This document shows positions 54,161 through 63,896 of a DNA stretch of 64,000 bases, one piece after another. Origin of the DNA: an uncultured Isoptericola sp. (GTDB lineage Bacteria; Actinomycetota; Actinomycetes; Actinomycetales; Cellulomonadaceae); assembly GCA_947497265.1 (NCBI GenBank), contig CANMFP010000008.1, forward strand, positions 62,001 through 126,000. The letters run 5' to 3'. The notes under the pieces were generated by a model, which saw only the letters and a list, made by a program, of their open reading frames with translations, was not told the origin of the DNA and made no database searches. How positions within the stretch are numbered: the stretch's first letter is position 1; each line of letters begins with the position of its first letter. Position numbers and translations under genes: made by a program.

Positions 54161-54936
54161 GAGCGGAACTCGGCGGCGAGCGCCCGGCCCCGCTCGACGA
54201 CGTACTCCACCGCGTCCTGCGCGGAGTCGGTGAGGTGCAGCAGGTCGAGGTCGGTGGGGTTGATCATGCCGCGGTCGACGACGGCGGTGCGCACCCACTC
54301 GAGCAGGCCGCTCCAGTACTCGGTCCCGACGAGCACCAGCGGGAACCCGGTGACCTTGTGCGTCTGGACGAGGGTGATCGCCTCGAAGAGCTCGTCGAAG
54401 GTGCCGAACCCGCCCGGCAGCACGACGAACCCCTGGGCGTACTTGACGAACATCGTCTTGCGCGCGAAGAAGTACCGGAAGTTGACGCCGCGGTTGACGT
54501 ACTCGTTCATGCCCTGCTCGAAGGGCAGCTCGATCCCCAGCCCGATCGACGTGCCACCGGCGTCCGAGGCCCCCTTGTTGGCGGCCTCCATGATGCCTGG
54601 CCCGCCGCCGGTCATCACGGCGTAGCCCGCCTCGACCAGCAGGCGCCCGATCTCGACCCCCAGGCCGTAGTCCTCGTGCTCGGGCCGGGTCCGCGCGGAC
54701 CCGAAGACCGACACGGCCGGACCCACCTCGGCCAGGGCGCCGAATCCCTCGACGAACTCGGCCTGGATGCGCATCACCCGCCAGGGGTCGGAGTGCACCC
54801 AGTCCGTGCCGTCTCCGGGCGCCAGCAGCCGCTGGTCGGTGGTCGTGTCGGGGATCTGGGTGCCGCGCAGGAGGACCGGGCCCTTGCGGTAGCCGCGTCC
54901 CGCCTCCGGGACGCCCTCGTCGGTGCGTTCGCTCAT
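54157..54936 (-). CDS. LOG family protein (TIGR00730)
   Basis: A 259-residue Rossmann-fold protein of the LOG ('lonely guy') family, cytokinin riboside 5'-monophosphate phosphoribohydrolases. The motif LPGGFGTFDELFEA is the family signature, with VMTGGGPGIMEAANKGA and the catalytic ARKTMFVKYA. The N-terminal 70 residues (GPVLLRGTQIPDTTTDQRLL) are the extension seen in the Rv1205-like form. Nucleotide-monophosphate base cleavage is likely. The gene has its own leaderless promoter at the end of dapE. Confidence 0.9.
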   Translation of the reverse strand: MSERTDEGVPEAGRGYRKGPVLLRGTQIPDTTTDQRLLAPGDGTDWVHSDPWRVMRIQAEFVEGFGALAEVGPAVSVFGSARTRPEHEDYGLGVEIGRLLVEAGYAVMTGGGPGIMEAANKGASDAGGTSIGLGIELPFEQGMNEYVNRGVNFRYFFARKTMFVKYAQGFVVLPGGFGTFDELFEAITLVQTHKVTGFPLVLVGTEYWSGLLEWVRTAVVDRGMINPTDLDLLHLTDSAQDAVEYVVERGRALAAEFRS

Positions 54937-54942
54937 GGGCCG

Positions 54943-54948
54943 AGACTA
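54943..54948 (-). promoter_or_regulatory. Internal -10 box of the LOG gene, overlapping the dapE stop
   Basis: TAGTCT on the minus strand ends 6 bases before the LOG ATG. Its first three bases are the TAG stop codon of dapE. Confidence 0.5.
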
Positions 54949-56103
54949 CTGACCGCGCAGCCAGGTGCGCAGCGCGTCGCGGCACACGGCGAGCTCGCGC
55001 ACGGGCACGCGCTCGTCGTCGGCGTGGGCGAGCGACGCGTCGCCGGGGGCGAAGTTCACGGCGGGGATGCCCAGCTGCGCGAACCGGGCGACGTCGGTCC
55101 ACCCGAACTTGGGCTTCGGGCGTCCCCCGGTGAGGGTGAGCACGGCCGCGGCGAACTCCGCCGCGAGCGGGTCGTCCAGGCCCGGGCGCGCCGCGGGCGA
55201 CGCGTCGGTGACGGTCACCTCGTAGCCGTCGAAGAGCTCGCGCACGTGCGCCTCGGCCTCGGCGAGGTCGCGCGACGGCGCGAACCGGTAGTTGACGGTC
55301 ACCGTGCACTCGTCCGGCACGACGTTGCCGGCGATTCCTCCACGGATCCCGACGGCGTTCATCCCCTCGCGGTAGCGGAGCCCGTCGACGTCGACCTCGA
55401 CCGGCTCGTACGCGGCCAGGCGCGCGAGGACCGGTGCGGCGGCGTGGATCGCGTTCTCGCCCCGCCAGGAGCGGGCCGAGTGGGCCGCCACACCACGGGT
55501 GCGCACGTCGACCCGGATCGTGCCCTGGCAGCCGCCCTCGATGTCGGCGGACGTGGGTTCGCCCAGGACGGCGAAGTCCCCGGCGAGCAGCTCGGGGTGG
55601 TTGCGCGCCAGCCGGCCCAGCCCGCTCTTCGACTCCTCGACCTCCTCGTGGTCGTAGAAGACGTAGGTGAGATCGACCACGGGCTCGGCGCTCTGCTCGT
55701 GGCCCTGCCGGCCCAGCTCGACGGCGAGCGCCAGCATGACGGTGATCCCTGCCTTCATGTCGACGGTGCCACGCCCCCACAGGATCCTGTCGTCGCCCGT
55801 GCCCTCCAGCCGCGTCGGCAGGTTCGGCGGGTCGGTGAGCGGCACGGTGTCGAGATGGCCCGCCAGCACGACGCGACGGTCCCGGCCGAGCAGCGTCCGC
55901 GCGACGACGGCGTCCCCGTCGCGGGTCACCTCGAGGTGGGGCTGCTCGCGCAGGAGGGCCTCGACGGCGTCGGCGAGCGCCGTCTCGTCGCCGGAGACCG
56001 ACTCGATGTCGCACACGGCGCGGAGCAGGTCCACGAGGTCGGACGCGGGGATCGTCGCCGGGTCGACGAGGTCTGCATCGAAGCGGTTCTGCTGGCTGGT
56101 CAC
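54946..56103 (-). CDS. dapE: Succinyl-diaminopimelate desuccinylase
   Basis: A 385-residue M20 metallopeptidase-fold enzyme releasing succinate from N-succinyl-LL-diaminopimelate in lysine and peptidoglycan precursor synthesis. Metal ligands are in LAGHLDTVPL, WGRGTVDMKAG (Asp), FYDHEEVEE (Glu pair) and the C-terminal AHADDERV. GWTDVARFAQLGIPAVNFAPG is typical of DapE. It is divergent from dapD, the preceding pathway step but one, across only 38 bases. GTG start with CACGAT 6 bases upstream. Confidence 0.93.
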   Translation of the reverse strand: MTSQQNRFDADLVDPATIPASDLVDLLRAVCDIESVSGDETALADAVEALLREQPHLEVTRDGDAVVARTLLGRDRRVVLAGHLDTVPLTDPPNLPTRLEGTGDDRILWGRGTVDMKAGITVMLALAVELGRQGHEQSAEPVVDLTYVFYDHEEVEESKSGLGRLARNHPELLAGDFAVLGEPTSADIEGGCQGTIRVDVRTRGVAAHSARSWRGENAIHAAAPVLARLAAYEPVEVDVDGLRYREGMNAVGIRGGIAGNVVPDECTVTVNYRFAPSRDLAEAEAHVRELFDGYEVTVTDASPAARPGLDDPLAAEFAAAVLTLTGGRPKPKFGWTDVARFAQLGIPAVNFAPGDASLAHADDERVPVRELAVCRDALRTWLRGQ

Positions 56104-56129
56104 GCGTACATCGTGCCACCCTGCGCCGA

Positions 56130-56135
56130 TAGGCT
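56130..56135 (+). promoter_or_regulatory. -10 box of dapD (leaderless)
   Basis: TAGGCT ends 6 bases before the ATG at 56142, within the 38-base dapE-dapD spacer. Confidence 0.55.
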
Positions 56136-56141
56136 GATCCC

Positions 56142-57107
56142 ATGACGACGCCCACCACCTCCGCCCGTTCCGCCTGGGGACTCGGCCTCGCGACCGTGGC
56201 CGACGACGGCGCCACGCTCGACGTCTGGTACCCCGCCCCCACGCTCGGAGACGCCCCCGACGACGTCGACGTGCCCGCCGATCTCGCCGCCCTCTCGCAG
56301 CGGGACGACGCGCGGCGGGTGGACGTGGCCGTCGTGCGCACCGAGATCGACCTGGACGCCCCACCGGCCGACGCCGCCGACGCCTACCTGCGCCTGCACC
56401 TCATCTCGCACCGCCTCGTGCCACCGCACGGGGTGAACCTCGACGGTCTCTTCGGCAAGCTCACGAACGTCGTGTGGACCTCGCACGGCCCGTGCAGCGT
56501 CGAGGGCTTCGAGATCACCCGGCTGCGCCTGCGCGCCTCGACGGACAAGCCCGTCACGGTCTACGGCATCGACAAGTTCCCGCGCATGGTCGACTACGTC
56601 GTGCCGTCCGGCGTGCGCATCGCCGACGCCGACCGCGTCCGGCTCGGCGCGCACCTCGCCGAGGGCACCACGGTCATGCACGAGGGCTTCGTGAACTTCA
56701 ACGCGGGCACCCTCGGCGCCTCGATGGTCGAGGGCCGCATCTCCGCGGGCGTCGTCGTGGGCGACGGCTCCGACATCGGCGGCGGCGCCTCGATCATGGG
56801 CACCCTGTCCGGCGGCGGCAAGGAGATCATCTCGATCGGCGAGCGCTGCCTCCTCGGGGCGAACGCCGGCCTCGGCATCCCGCTCGGGGACGACTGCGTC
56901 ATCGAGGCCGGGCTGTACGTCACGGCCGGGACCAAGGTCACCATGCTCGGTGAGATGGGCGACGAGGGTGAGCCGCGCGTGGTCAAGGCGCTCGAGCTCG
57001 CCGGACGCGACAACCTCCTGTTCCGCCGCAACTCGCGCACCGGAGCCGTCGAGGTCCTCGCCCGTGCGGCCGGCTTCGAGCTCAACGCCGCCCTCCACGC
57101 GAACTGA
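56142..57107 (+). CDS. dapD: Tetrahydrodipicolinate N-succinyltransferase, actinobacterial type
   Basis: A 321-residue trimeric transferase succinylating tetrahydrodipicolinate in the DAP pathway. The left-handed beta-helix is visible as hexapeptide repeats ([17 protein letters not shown], then [13 protein letters not shown] and [13 protein letters not shown]). [13 protein letters not shown] holds the active-site Glu region. The long N-terminal domain with [12 protein letters not shown] marks the mycobacterial-like form. Its stop overlaps the next start (TGATG). Confidence 0.95.
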   Translation: MTTPTTSARSAWGLGLATVADDGATLDVWYPAPTLGDAPDDVDVPADLAALSQRDDARRVDVAVVRTEIDLDAPPADAADAYLRLHLISHRLVPPHGVNLDGLFGKLTNVVWTSHGPCSVEGFEITRLRLRASTDKPVTVYGIDKFPRMVDYVVPSGVRIADADRVRLGAHLAEGTTVMHEGFVNFNAGTLGASMVEGRISAGVVVGDGSDIGGGASIMGTLSGGGKEIISIGERCLLGANAGLGIPLGDDCVIEAGLYVTAGTKVTMLGEMGDEGEPRVVKALELAGRDNLLFRRNSRTGAVEVLARAAGFELNAALHAN

Positions 57108-57991
57108 TGACGGGGCGACGGCGCTCCGCCGCCGGTTCGGCGGTCGCCGTCGTCGTCATCCTGGCCGTCGGTGTCGCCGCCGTGGCCGGTGTGATCTGGT
57201 ACCTGTCCACCCGCGAGCCGGCGCTGACCCGGGAACGGTGCACCGCCGTCCTCGACGGCACGGCCTGGGAGCTCTCGCCCGTCCAGGCGCAGAACGCCGC
57301 CCTCGTCGTGGGCACGTCGGTCCAGCGCGGCCTGCCAGCGCGGGCGGGCACGATCGGGGTCGCGACCGGGATGCAGGAGTCACGCCTGGTCAACATCGAC
57401 TACGGCGACCGCGACTCGCTGGGGCTGTTCCAGCAACGCCCGTCCCAGGGCTGGGGCACCACCACGGAGATCATGGACCCGGTCTACGCCACGAACGCGT
57501 TCTACGCAGGCCTCGAGCGCGTGGACGGCTGGCGGGACCTGGAGATCACGGTGGCTGCACAGGCGGTGCAGCGCTCAGCGTTCCCCGAGGCCTATGCCCA
57601 GCACGAACCGCTCGCCCGCACGTGGGCCTCGTCGCTCACCGGGCACTCCCCCGGCTCGTTGACGTGCGAACTGTTCGCCGTGTCGGCCGAGGACGAACCG
57701 GTCGACCTGCCCGCACGCCTGGAGCGCGACCTGGGGGTCCCGGCGGACGCCGTGTCTTCCGACGGGCCGCTGAGCCAGATCGACGCGGGAGTCCTGCCCT
57801 TCGAGAGCGCCGAGCGGTCCACGTGGGCCGTGGCCCACTGGGCGGTGGCAACAGCGAAGGCGACCGGTGCCGTCGAGGTCCGGGCGGAAGGACTCGTCTG
57901 GACGCGGGAGTCCACGGTCTGGGCAGCCGTCGACCGGTCGAACCCGCTCGACGTCGGAGAGGTCCTGGTGACGCTCGGGACGGACGAGTAG
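57107..57991 (+). CDS. Membrane-anchored lysozyme-like protein of unknown function
   Basis: A 294-residue protein with one N-terminal helix (about 11-33) and an extracytoplasmic domain. Residues about 80-160 (GVATGMQESRLVN, DSLGLFQQRPSQGWG, YATNAFYAGL) have the Glu and helix pattern of lysozyme/lytic transglycosylase folds; databases often mislabel relatives as metal transporters. The C-terminal 120 residues are not recognised. Its ATG overlaps the dapD stop, tying a possible peptidoglycan-cutting protein to DAP synthesis. Activity is unproven. Confidence 0.72.
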   Translation: MTGRRRSAAGSAVAVVVILAVGVAAVAGVIWYLSTREPALTRERCTAVLDGTAWELSPVQAQNAALVVGTSVQRGLPARAGTIGVATGMQESRLVNIDYGDRDSLGLFQQRPSQGWGTTTEIMDPVYATNAFYAGLERVDGWRDLEITVAAQAVQRSAFPEAYAQHEPLARTWASSLTGHSPGSLTCELFAVSAEDEPVDLPARLERDLGVPADAVSSDGPLSQIDAGVLPFESAERSTWAVAHWAVATAKATGAVEVRAEGLVWTRESTVWAAVDRSNPLDVGEVLVTLGTDE

Positions 57992-58016
57992 GCGACCGGG
58001 CGATGCCGTGCCGGCG

Positions 58017-59189
58017 TTACCCGGCGCGCAGGCCCGCCATCGGGGACTGGCGCGCGGCGCGCGCCGCCGGGTAGATCCCCGCCGCGACACCCACGAGCAC
58101 CGAGAGGCCGATACCGACCCCGAGCGCGGTCAGGTCGACGGTCGGTGGCACGCGGACGACGAGGCTGTAGCCGACCGAGACGAGCAGTCCCAGGAGCCCG
58201 CCCGCAAGTCCTCCGCCCAGCCCGAGCAGTCCCGCCTCCAGCACGAACTGCGTGCGGATCTGAGCCGCACGTGCCCCGACGGCGCGTCGCAACGCGATCT
58301 CGTCGCGCCGTTCGAGCACCGCGATGACCATCGTGTTGACGATCCCGATCGCGCCGACGAACAGGGCGACGGCGGCGAGCCCGAGCGCGAGGCTGCGGAA
58401 CGTGGAGTCCACGGCATCCTGCGCGCCGGCCAGCGCCGACGGCTGGGAGACGGACACGGCGCGTGGCATCGCCGGGTTCGCGGTGGCGCCGAGCACCTCC
58501 CGGACGGCGTCCACGGAGCCTGTGCGGGTGCGCACGTAGATGGTGGTGCCCTCCGGATGCGGTTCCACCACCGGCCATCGGTCACCGATCAGTGCGGTCC
58601 TGTCCAGGGTGGGCAGGAGCGTGGACGGCTCCAGCACTCCGATGACGGCGTACCAGTCGTCGCCGATCCAGACGCGCTGTCCGGTCTCGACGATGCCGAG
58701 CTGCTCCGCCGCGCGGGCACCGAGCAGGGTGACCGGCAGATCCAGGTCGGCGTCGCGGAACCAGCGCCCCTCGGCAACCTGCAGGTCCATCGCGGCGGCG
58801 AGCTCGACCTGCGTGAGCGCCGCGGACAACCCGCCGCCCATCGAGTCGGGGACCAGGTCCGTGCGGAAGACCCCCACCTCGTCGAGGACGCTCACCCGCG
58901 CGGCACCTTCCACAGGCCCGATGCGGCGGATCATCTCGGGTGCCGTCTCCGGTAGAGGGACGATCTGCTGGTCGGGCCCGCTCCCGGCGCGCACCTGCAG
59001 GACGTTCGAGCCCAGGGCTTCCAGGTCCAGTCGCAGGCGTGTCTCGTTCGCCGCGGTGATGCCCATGACCGCGACGAGCGTCGCGATCCCCAGGGCGATA
59101 CCCAGCATCGAAAGGACCGACCGGGAGGGTCGTGACCGCGGGCCGAGGGCCGCGGTGGCGATCATGTCGCGGGCTGCGAGGCGGGCCAT
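58017..59189 (-). CDS. MacB/FtsX-type ABC transporter permease
   Basis: A 390-residue permease with one helix near the N-terminus (SVLSMLGIALGIATLVAVMG), a large external domain of about 220 residues and three C-terminal helices (ALGLAAVALFVGAIGIVNTM, LLGLGGGLAGGLLGLLV, VGIGLSVLVGVAAG). RRDEIALRRAVGAR is the typical cytoplasmic coupling loop. MacB-type permeases act as mechanotransmitters for export of peptides, lipids or drugs. It is the last gene of the cassette and overlaps the ATPase stop by one base. Confidence 0.9.
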   Translation of the reverse strand: MARLAARDMIATAALGPRSRPSRSVLSMLGIALGIATLVAVMGITAANETRLRLDLEALGSNVLQVRAGSGPDQQIVPLPETAPEMIRRIGPVEGAARVSVLDEVGVFRTDLVPDSMGGGLSAALTQVELAAAMDLQVAEGRWFRDADLDLPVTLLGARAAEQLGIVETGQRVWIGDDWYAVIGVLEPSTLLPTLDRTALIGDRWPVVEPHPEGTTIYVRTRTGSVDAVREVLGATANPAMPRAVSVSQPSALAGAQDAVDSTFRSLALGLAAVALFVGAIGIVNTMVIAVLERRDEIALRRAVGARAAQIRTQFVLEAGLLGLGGGLAGGLLGLLVSVGYSLVVRVPPTVDLTALGVGIGLSVLVGVAAGIYPAARAARQSPMAGLRAG

Positions 59190-59887
59190 CAGGCACCGAC
59201 CCCGGCTGTGCGGGAGTCGGAGCGGATCCGACCGTCCTGGATACGCACCTGCCGTCCCAGGTGTGCGGCGATCGCGGCGTCGTGCGTAATCACCGCGACC
59301 GCAGCGTCGTCGAGCCCGAGGAGCAGCTCGATGACGGACTCACCCGTCGCCTGGTCCAGCGCGCCGGTCGGTTCGTCAGCGAGCACCAGGGCCGGTCCGT
59401 GCGCGATGGCCCGGGCGATCGCGACGCGCTGCTGCTCGCCTCCCGAGAGCTGGGAGGGTCGGTGGTCGGTGCGGTGACCCAGGCCGACCCGCTCGAGTGC
59501 ATCGGTGGCGCGACGGCGACGTTCGGAGCGCGGATAGCCGTGGTAGAGCATGCCGAGCTCGACGTTGGCGACGGCGTCGACGTGGGTGAGCAGGTGGAAC
59601 TGCTGGAAGACGAAGCCAAGGCTCCTGGCGCGCACGTCGGAGCGCTCGGCGTCGTCCATCGCTGCCGTGGAACGCCCAGCGATCCGCACCTCGCCACGTG
59701 TCGGCGTGTCCAGCGTGCCCATGATGCCGAGCAGCGTCGATTTTCCGGACCCTGACGGTCCCACGATCGCTACCTGTTCGCCGGGATCGATCCGCAGGTC
59801 GACGTCGTCCAGCACGGTCAGGGGGCCGCCGGACGCGTCGTAGGTACGGCCCACACCGACGAGCTCCACGGCGGGAACGCCCGTCAC
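59189..59887 (-). CDS. ABC transporter ATP-binding protein (MacB/LolD-like)
   Basis: A 232-residue ATPase. Walker A is VGPSGSGKSTLLGI, the Q-loop LGFVFQQFHLL, the signature LSGGEQQRVAIARA, Walker B ALVLADEPTGALD and the switch His VITHDAA. This set, with the LGFVFQ..HLL run, is typical of MacB/LolD partners. It overlaps the adaptor gene upstream (GTGA) and the permease gene downstream, so the three are a coupled export unit. Confidence 0.93.
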   Translation of the reverse strand: MTGVPAVELVGVGRTYDASGGPLTVLDDVDLRIDPGEQVAIVGPSGSGKSTLLGIMGTLDTPTRGEVRIAGRSTAAMDDAERSDVRARSLGFVFQQFHLLTHVDAVANVELGMLYHGYPRSERRRRATDALERVGLGHRTDHRPSQLSGGEQQRVAIARAIAHGPALVLADEPTGALDQATGESVIELLLGLDDAAVAVITHDAAIAAHLGRQVRIQDGRIRSDSRTAGVGA

Positions 59888-61173
59888 GGGATCACGACCT
59901 CGTCCCCCTCTTGGAGCGACGATGACGACACGGCGACCTGTGCCTCGGCGACCAGCTGCACGTCCACGGGGACGAGCTCAGTGCCCTCGGTGGTGACCCG
60001 CTCCACCGCGTAGCCACCCTCGGCCAGGGCGACGAGGGCCGTGACGGGCATGGTCAGCGAGCCCTCGACCTTGTCCGCGACAACCGCAATCTGCACCGCG
60101 GAACCCACCATCGAGTCGACCGCGTCCTGGCCATCGATGCTGGCCACGAGCTGCGGCGGCGACGCCTCGGACTCGGACTCGTCGCCGCCCGCAGACACCT
60201 CCATGATCCGACCGGAGACCGTCTCGGCCGAAGGCAGGGTGATCTCGACGGTGTGACCGGACACCAACGCCGCGGCCTGCGAGTCCGTCACGTCGGCAGT
60301 GGCCACGACGTCGTCCGTCGTCCAGGTCAGGACCTCCCCACCGGCGGCGTCCCCGACCCGCAGCGTCAGCGACCCGATCCGTACCGAGGGAACGCCGAGC
60401 ACCACGGCGTCCTCCGCGTCGATCCACTCGTGGCTGGCCACGGCGGACCTGTGCTCGGCCTGGCGCACCTGCTCTTGCCCCCCGGTACCGCCACCTCCGA
60501 CCGCATCCTCCGAGCCACCGGCGTCCGATTCGCCGTCCACCTCTCCCTCGGTCGCACCGTCCGCGGACTCTTCGGTCGCGTTGCCGGTGCCGGGCGGGGG
60601 TGCTGCCGCCGACCGCGCGGAGAACAAGTCGTCCCTCGCGGTGGACAGCCGCTCCTCGCCCTCGGGGCTGTCCGTCGGCGCGTCATAGCCAGCTCCCGTG
60701 TAGAGCGAACCCACCGCCGCACTGGCACCGCGGCCGAAGACGTCGTCGACGAGCGACTCGTCCAGCAGGTCGAGGTCGCGCAGCGCCTCGTTGAGCGCCA
60801 GCACGTCCGGCCCTTCGTCTCCGAGCTCCAGCGTGCGCCACAGAGGCACGGCACCAGGAAGCATGAACACCGGCCGACCGTTGACCTCGTACAGCGCCTC
60901 GCCCGGCTGGATGATGGTCCCCGGCTCCGGCAGCCAGGTGATCACGCCGTCGGCGGATGCGGTGAGCGCCCTGGGCTCGCCACGTGACAGCGTCCCGCTG
61001 AGCGTGATCCCGGAGGCCAGGGAGCCAGAGGACACCTCGGCCGTGCGTTGGGACGCGGCGCCCTCCGCTGAGGACTCGGCGTCCCGGCTGAGAGCCGGCA
61101 CGGCGACCGCGAGTCCGGCGGCGAGCGCGACGCAGACCCCCGCGGACCAGAGCGCAACCTTCCTACGCGGCAC
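59884..61173 (-). CDS. Periplasmic-adaptor-like protein of an ABC export system
   Basis: A 429-residue single-pass protein. A membrane helix at about 7-27 is followed by a barrel-like segment (SSGSLASGITLSGTLSRGE, GTIIQPGEALYEVNGRP) and a peptidoglycan-binding-like stretch (RTLELGDEGPDVLALNEALRDL). A long Gly/Glu/Ser-rich acidic region replaces the usual coiled-coil hairpin. The C-terminal half has membrane-fusion barrels (VTDSQAAALVSGHTVEITLP, TALVALAEGGYAVERV). It probably couples the MacB-like pump to the cell wall. GAGAGGGGA precedes the GTG start. Confidence 0.82.
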   Translation of the reverse strand: MPRRKVALWSAGVCVALAAGLAVAVPALSRDAESSAEGAASQRTAEVSSGSLASGITLSGTLSRGEPRALTASADGVITWLPEPGTIIQPGEALYEVNGRPVFMLPGAVPLWRTLELGDEGPDVLALNEALRDLDLLDESLVDDVFGRGASAAVGSLYTGAGYDAPTDSPEGEERLSTARDDLFSARSAAAPPPGTGNATEESADGATEGEVDGESDAGGSEDAVGGGGTGGQEQVRQAEHRSAVASHEWIDAEDAVVLGVPSVRIGSLTLRVGDAAGGEVLTWTTDDVVATADVTDSQAAALVSGHTVEITLPSAETVSGRIMEVSAGGDESESEASPPQLVASIDGQDAVDSMVGSAVQIAVVADKVEGSLTMPVTALVALAEGGYAVERVTTEGTELVPVDVQLVAEAQVAVSSSSLQEGDEVVIP

Positions 61174-61197
61174 AGTCCTGTCCCCTCTCGCCTCGGT

Positions 61198-61953
61198 TCA
61201 CTCGGCGCCCGAGCACTCGTCGGGGTTCCGCTCACACATCGCCTCGTAGAACGGACCATCGATCGCGTCGATGTACGGGTCCATAGCCATCATCCCGTTG
61301 CTCGGATCCTCAACCCCGGCCATGAACTGAAAGAGCGGCCAGTGCTCTTCATGAGCCATGGGTGCGGAACATTCTTGCCCCAGCATGGTCGCTTCGGCGA
61401 GTTCCAGCTCTTGCGGGATGATGATGTAACCCGCCGGGTCCGGGTCCTCGATCACGGTCACCCCCGCGTCGCGAGCGCACCGCAGCCATTCGATGCTCGC
61501 TTCGACCTCCTCGGGTGCGATCCCCGTCCCCTCCTCGTCTGCGACGAACCCTGGATCGTCGAAACTGTCGATCAGCGCATCCTTGGCGCCCGGGAACGTC
61601 CCGTAGCACCGACGGATCTCCTCGTCGCGATCGACACCATCGACACCGATCGCAAACGCCGACGTATCCTCGCCGTCCACGACATACCCGTCGCCGTCGT
61701 TGGGCAGGAACGACGATCCCTCGACCTGCGCGTAGCCCACGTGGACCGAGGTCTCCGACCCACCATCGACGGCCTCGACCGCAAAGCCGGCCTCGTTCAG
61801 GCAGTCTGCATAGCCGGCAGTCGCCGCGTTGATGTACCCATCGACCGGAAACGGCGATGACTCGATCGTCGCCACACCATCGCCGTCGTCCATCGAGCAC
61901 GCGGAGATGGTCAATATCATCAGCGTGACTGGTCCCGCATACCTGGTCTTCAT
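61198..61953 (-). CDS. Lipoprotein of unknown function, first intact gene of the export cassette
   Basis: A 251-residue secreted lipoprotein. The signal peptide MKTRYAGPVTLMILTISAC ends in a lipobox with Cys19. The mature protein is acidic with paired cysteines and conserved-looking blocks (AGYADCLNEAGFAVEAV, RRCYGTFPGAKDAL, EWLRCARDAGV). No family was recognised, but lipoproteins with a DCLNEAGF-like block commonly accompany such adaptor/ABC sets in my reading. GC content is visibly lower than in neighbouring genes. The ATG at 61953 is preceded by GAGAAGAG and placed directly before the signal peptide. Confidence 0.75.
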   Translation of the reverse strand: MKTRYAGPVTLMILTISACSMDDGDGVATIESSPFPVDGYINAATAGYADCLNEAGFAVEAVDGGSETSVHVGYAQVEGSSFLPNDGDGYVVDGEDTSAFAIGVDGVDRDEEIRRCYGTFPGAKDALIDSFDDPGFVADEEGTGIAPEEVEASIEWLRCARDAGVTVIEDPDPAGYIIIPQELELAEATMLGQECSAPMAHEEHWPLFQFMAGVEDPSNGMMAMDPYIDAIDGPFYEAMCERNPDECSGAE

Positions 61954-62028
61954 CGTCCACTCTTCTCGGGGCGCATGGATGGGCCGTTCGCGGGCGAAGC
62001 AATCGCGCACCTCGCCCACAAAGGAGAC

Positions 62029-62354
62029 CTACTGGCAGTAGCAGCCCGAGGTGATGCGGTTGTTCCATGCCTTCGAAGACGTCATCCGGGTGTTCGCCAG
62101 ATCAAAAGCTCGCAGTGCAGTTGTTGCCGTTGTCGTACAGCGAAGCGGTTCTGTTATCCATGCTGAAGTGTCCGACAGGAAATATATGAATAAAACTGCG
62201 CATGTGAGCCGCCGTGGCCCTTGTAGTCATACAGGCACGCATATCCCGCACCACAGTCGGACAACGACGCCGCGGACGCCGTCGTCGTCCCGCCGGCCAG
62301 CACACACAGCGCAGCCGCTATAGCCACGATCATCACTCTGAACTTCTTCAACAC
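62029..62354 (-). pseudogene. Frameshifted secreted peptidase-inhibitor I36-like peptide gene
   Basis: Read with two +1 shifts, the minus strand gives one coherent 107-residue secreted peptide. Frame 1 (from GTG 62354) holds a signal peptide (IVAIAAALCVLAGG, cleavage after TASAA) and CGAGYACLYDYKGHGG. After a T-run near 62183, frame 2 gives VGHFSMDNRTASLYDNGNNC. After TTTT at 62104-62107, frame 3 gives NTRMTSSKAWNNRITSGCYCQ and a TAG at 62029. The Cys-x5-Cys-LY start and NRTASLY block resemble I36/beta-gamma-crystallin-like inhibitors. Both shifts sit in T-runs, so sequencing error or recent decay are both possible. A good promoter precedes it. Confidence 0.6.
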
Positions 62355-62417
62355 GAGATCCCCATCTCAATCGATATCTCTCGGTTGAGCCGGCTCTGCG
62401 TGGAAGCGGTGCCACGT

Positions 62418-62447
62418 ACGCTATGGGGTGGATCACATTCACGTCAA
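62418..62447 (-). promoter_or_regulatory. Consensus-like promoter of the I36-like peptide cassette
   Basis: On the minus strand TTGACG (62442-62447) and TAGCGT (62418-62423) are 18 bases apart, the clearest -35/-10 pair in the window. The predicted leader is about 55-60 bases and carries GGGGA before the GTG at 62354. Confidence 0.6.
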
Positions 62448-62512
62448 GCTTTGGCACCGGGCGAGTCACGATCGTTTTCCGCAGGCCACCACGGACACCC
62501 CGGGCAACGCCA

Positions 62513-62583
62513 AGAGCGCGGGTGAACCCCGCCGTCAACGGTCGCGATGGACGACCGTGGGCAGCGGGGTTCAGCCGCGCTCT
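62513..62583 (-). terminator. Large nested hairpin downstream of gltA
   Basis: A 19-bp outer stem (62513-62531 with 62565-62583, one mismatch) encloses a 7-bp inner stem (ACGGTCG 62538-62544 with CGACCGT 62552-62558). It begins 12 bases after the gltA stop. It is the strongest hairpin seen here and separates gltA from the peptide cassette. The remaining spacer to 62355 holds only the cassette promoter. Confidence 0.7.
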
Positions 62584-62594
62584 CAGGAGACGAT

Positions 62595-63896
<1,302 letters not shown>

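Noticed and set aside
62029-62354. Programmed frameshifting to explain the split peptide
   Set aside because: Neither shift site resembles a known slippery heptamer or a +1 stop-shift site, and two separate shifts in a 107-codon gene are unlikely; sequencing error or decay is simpler.
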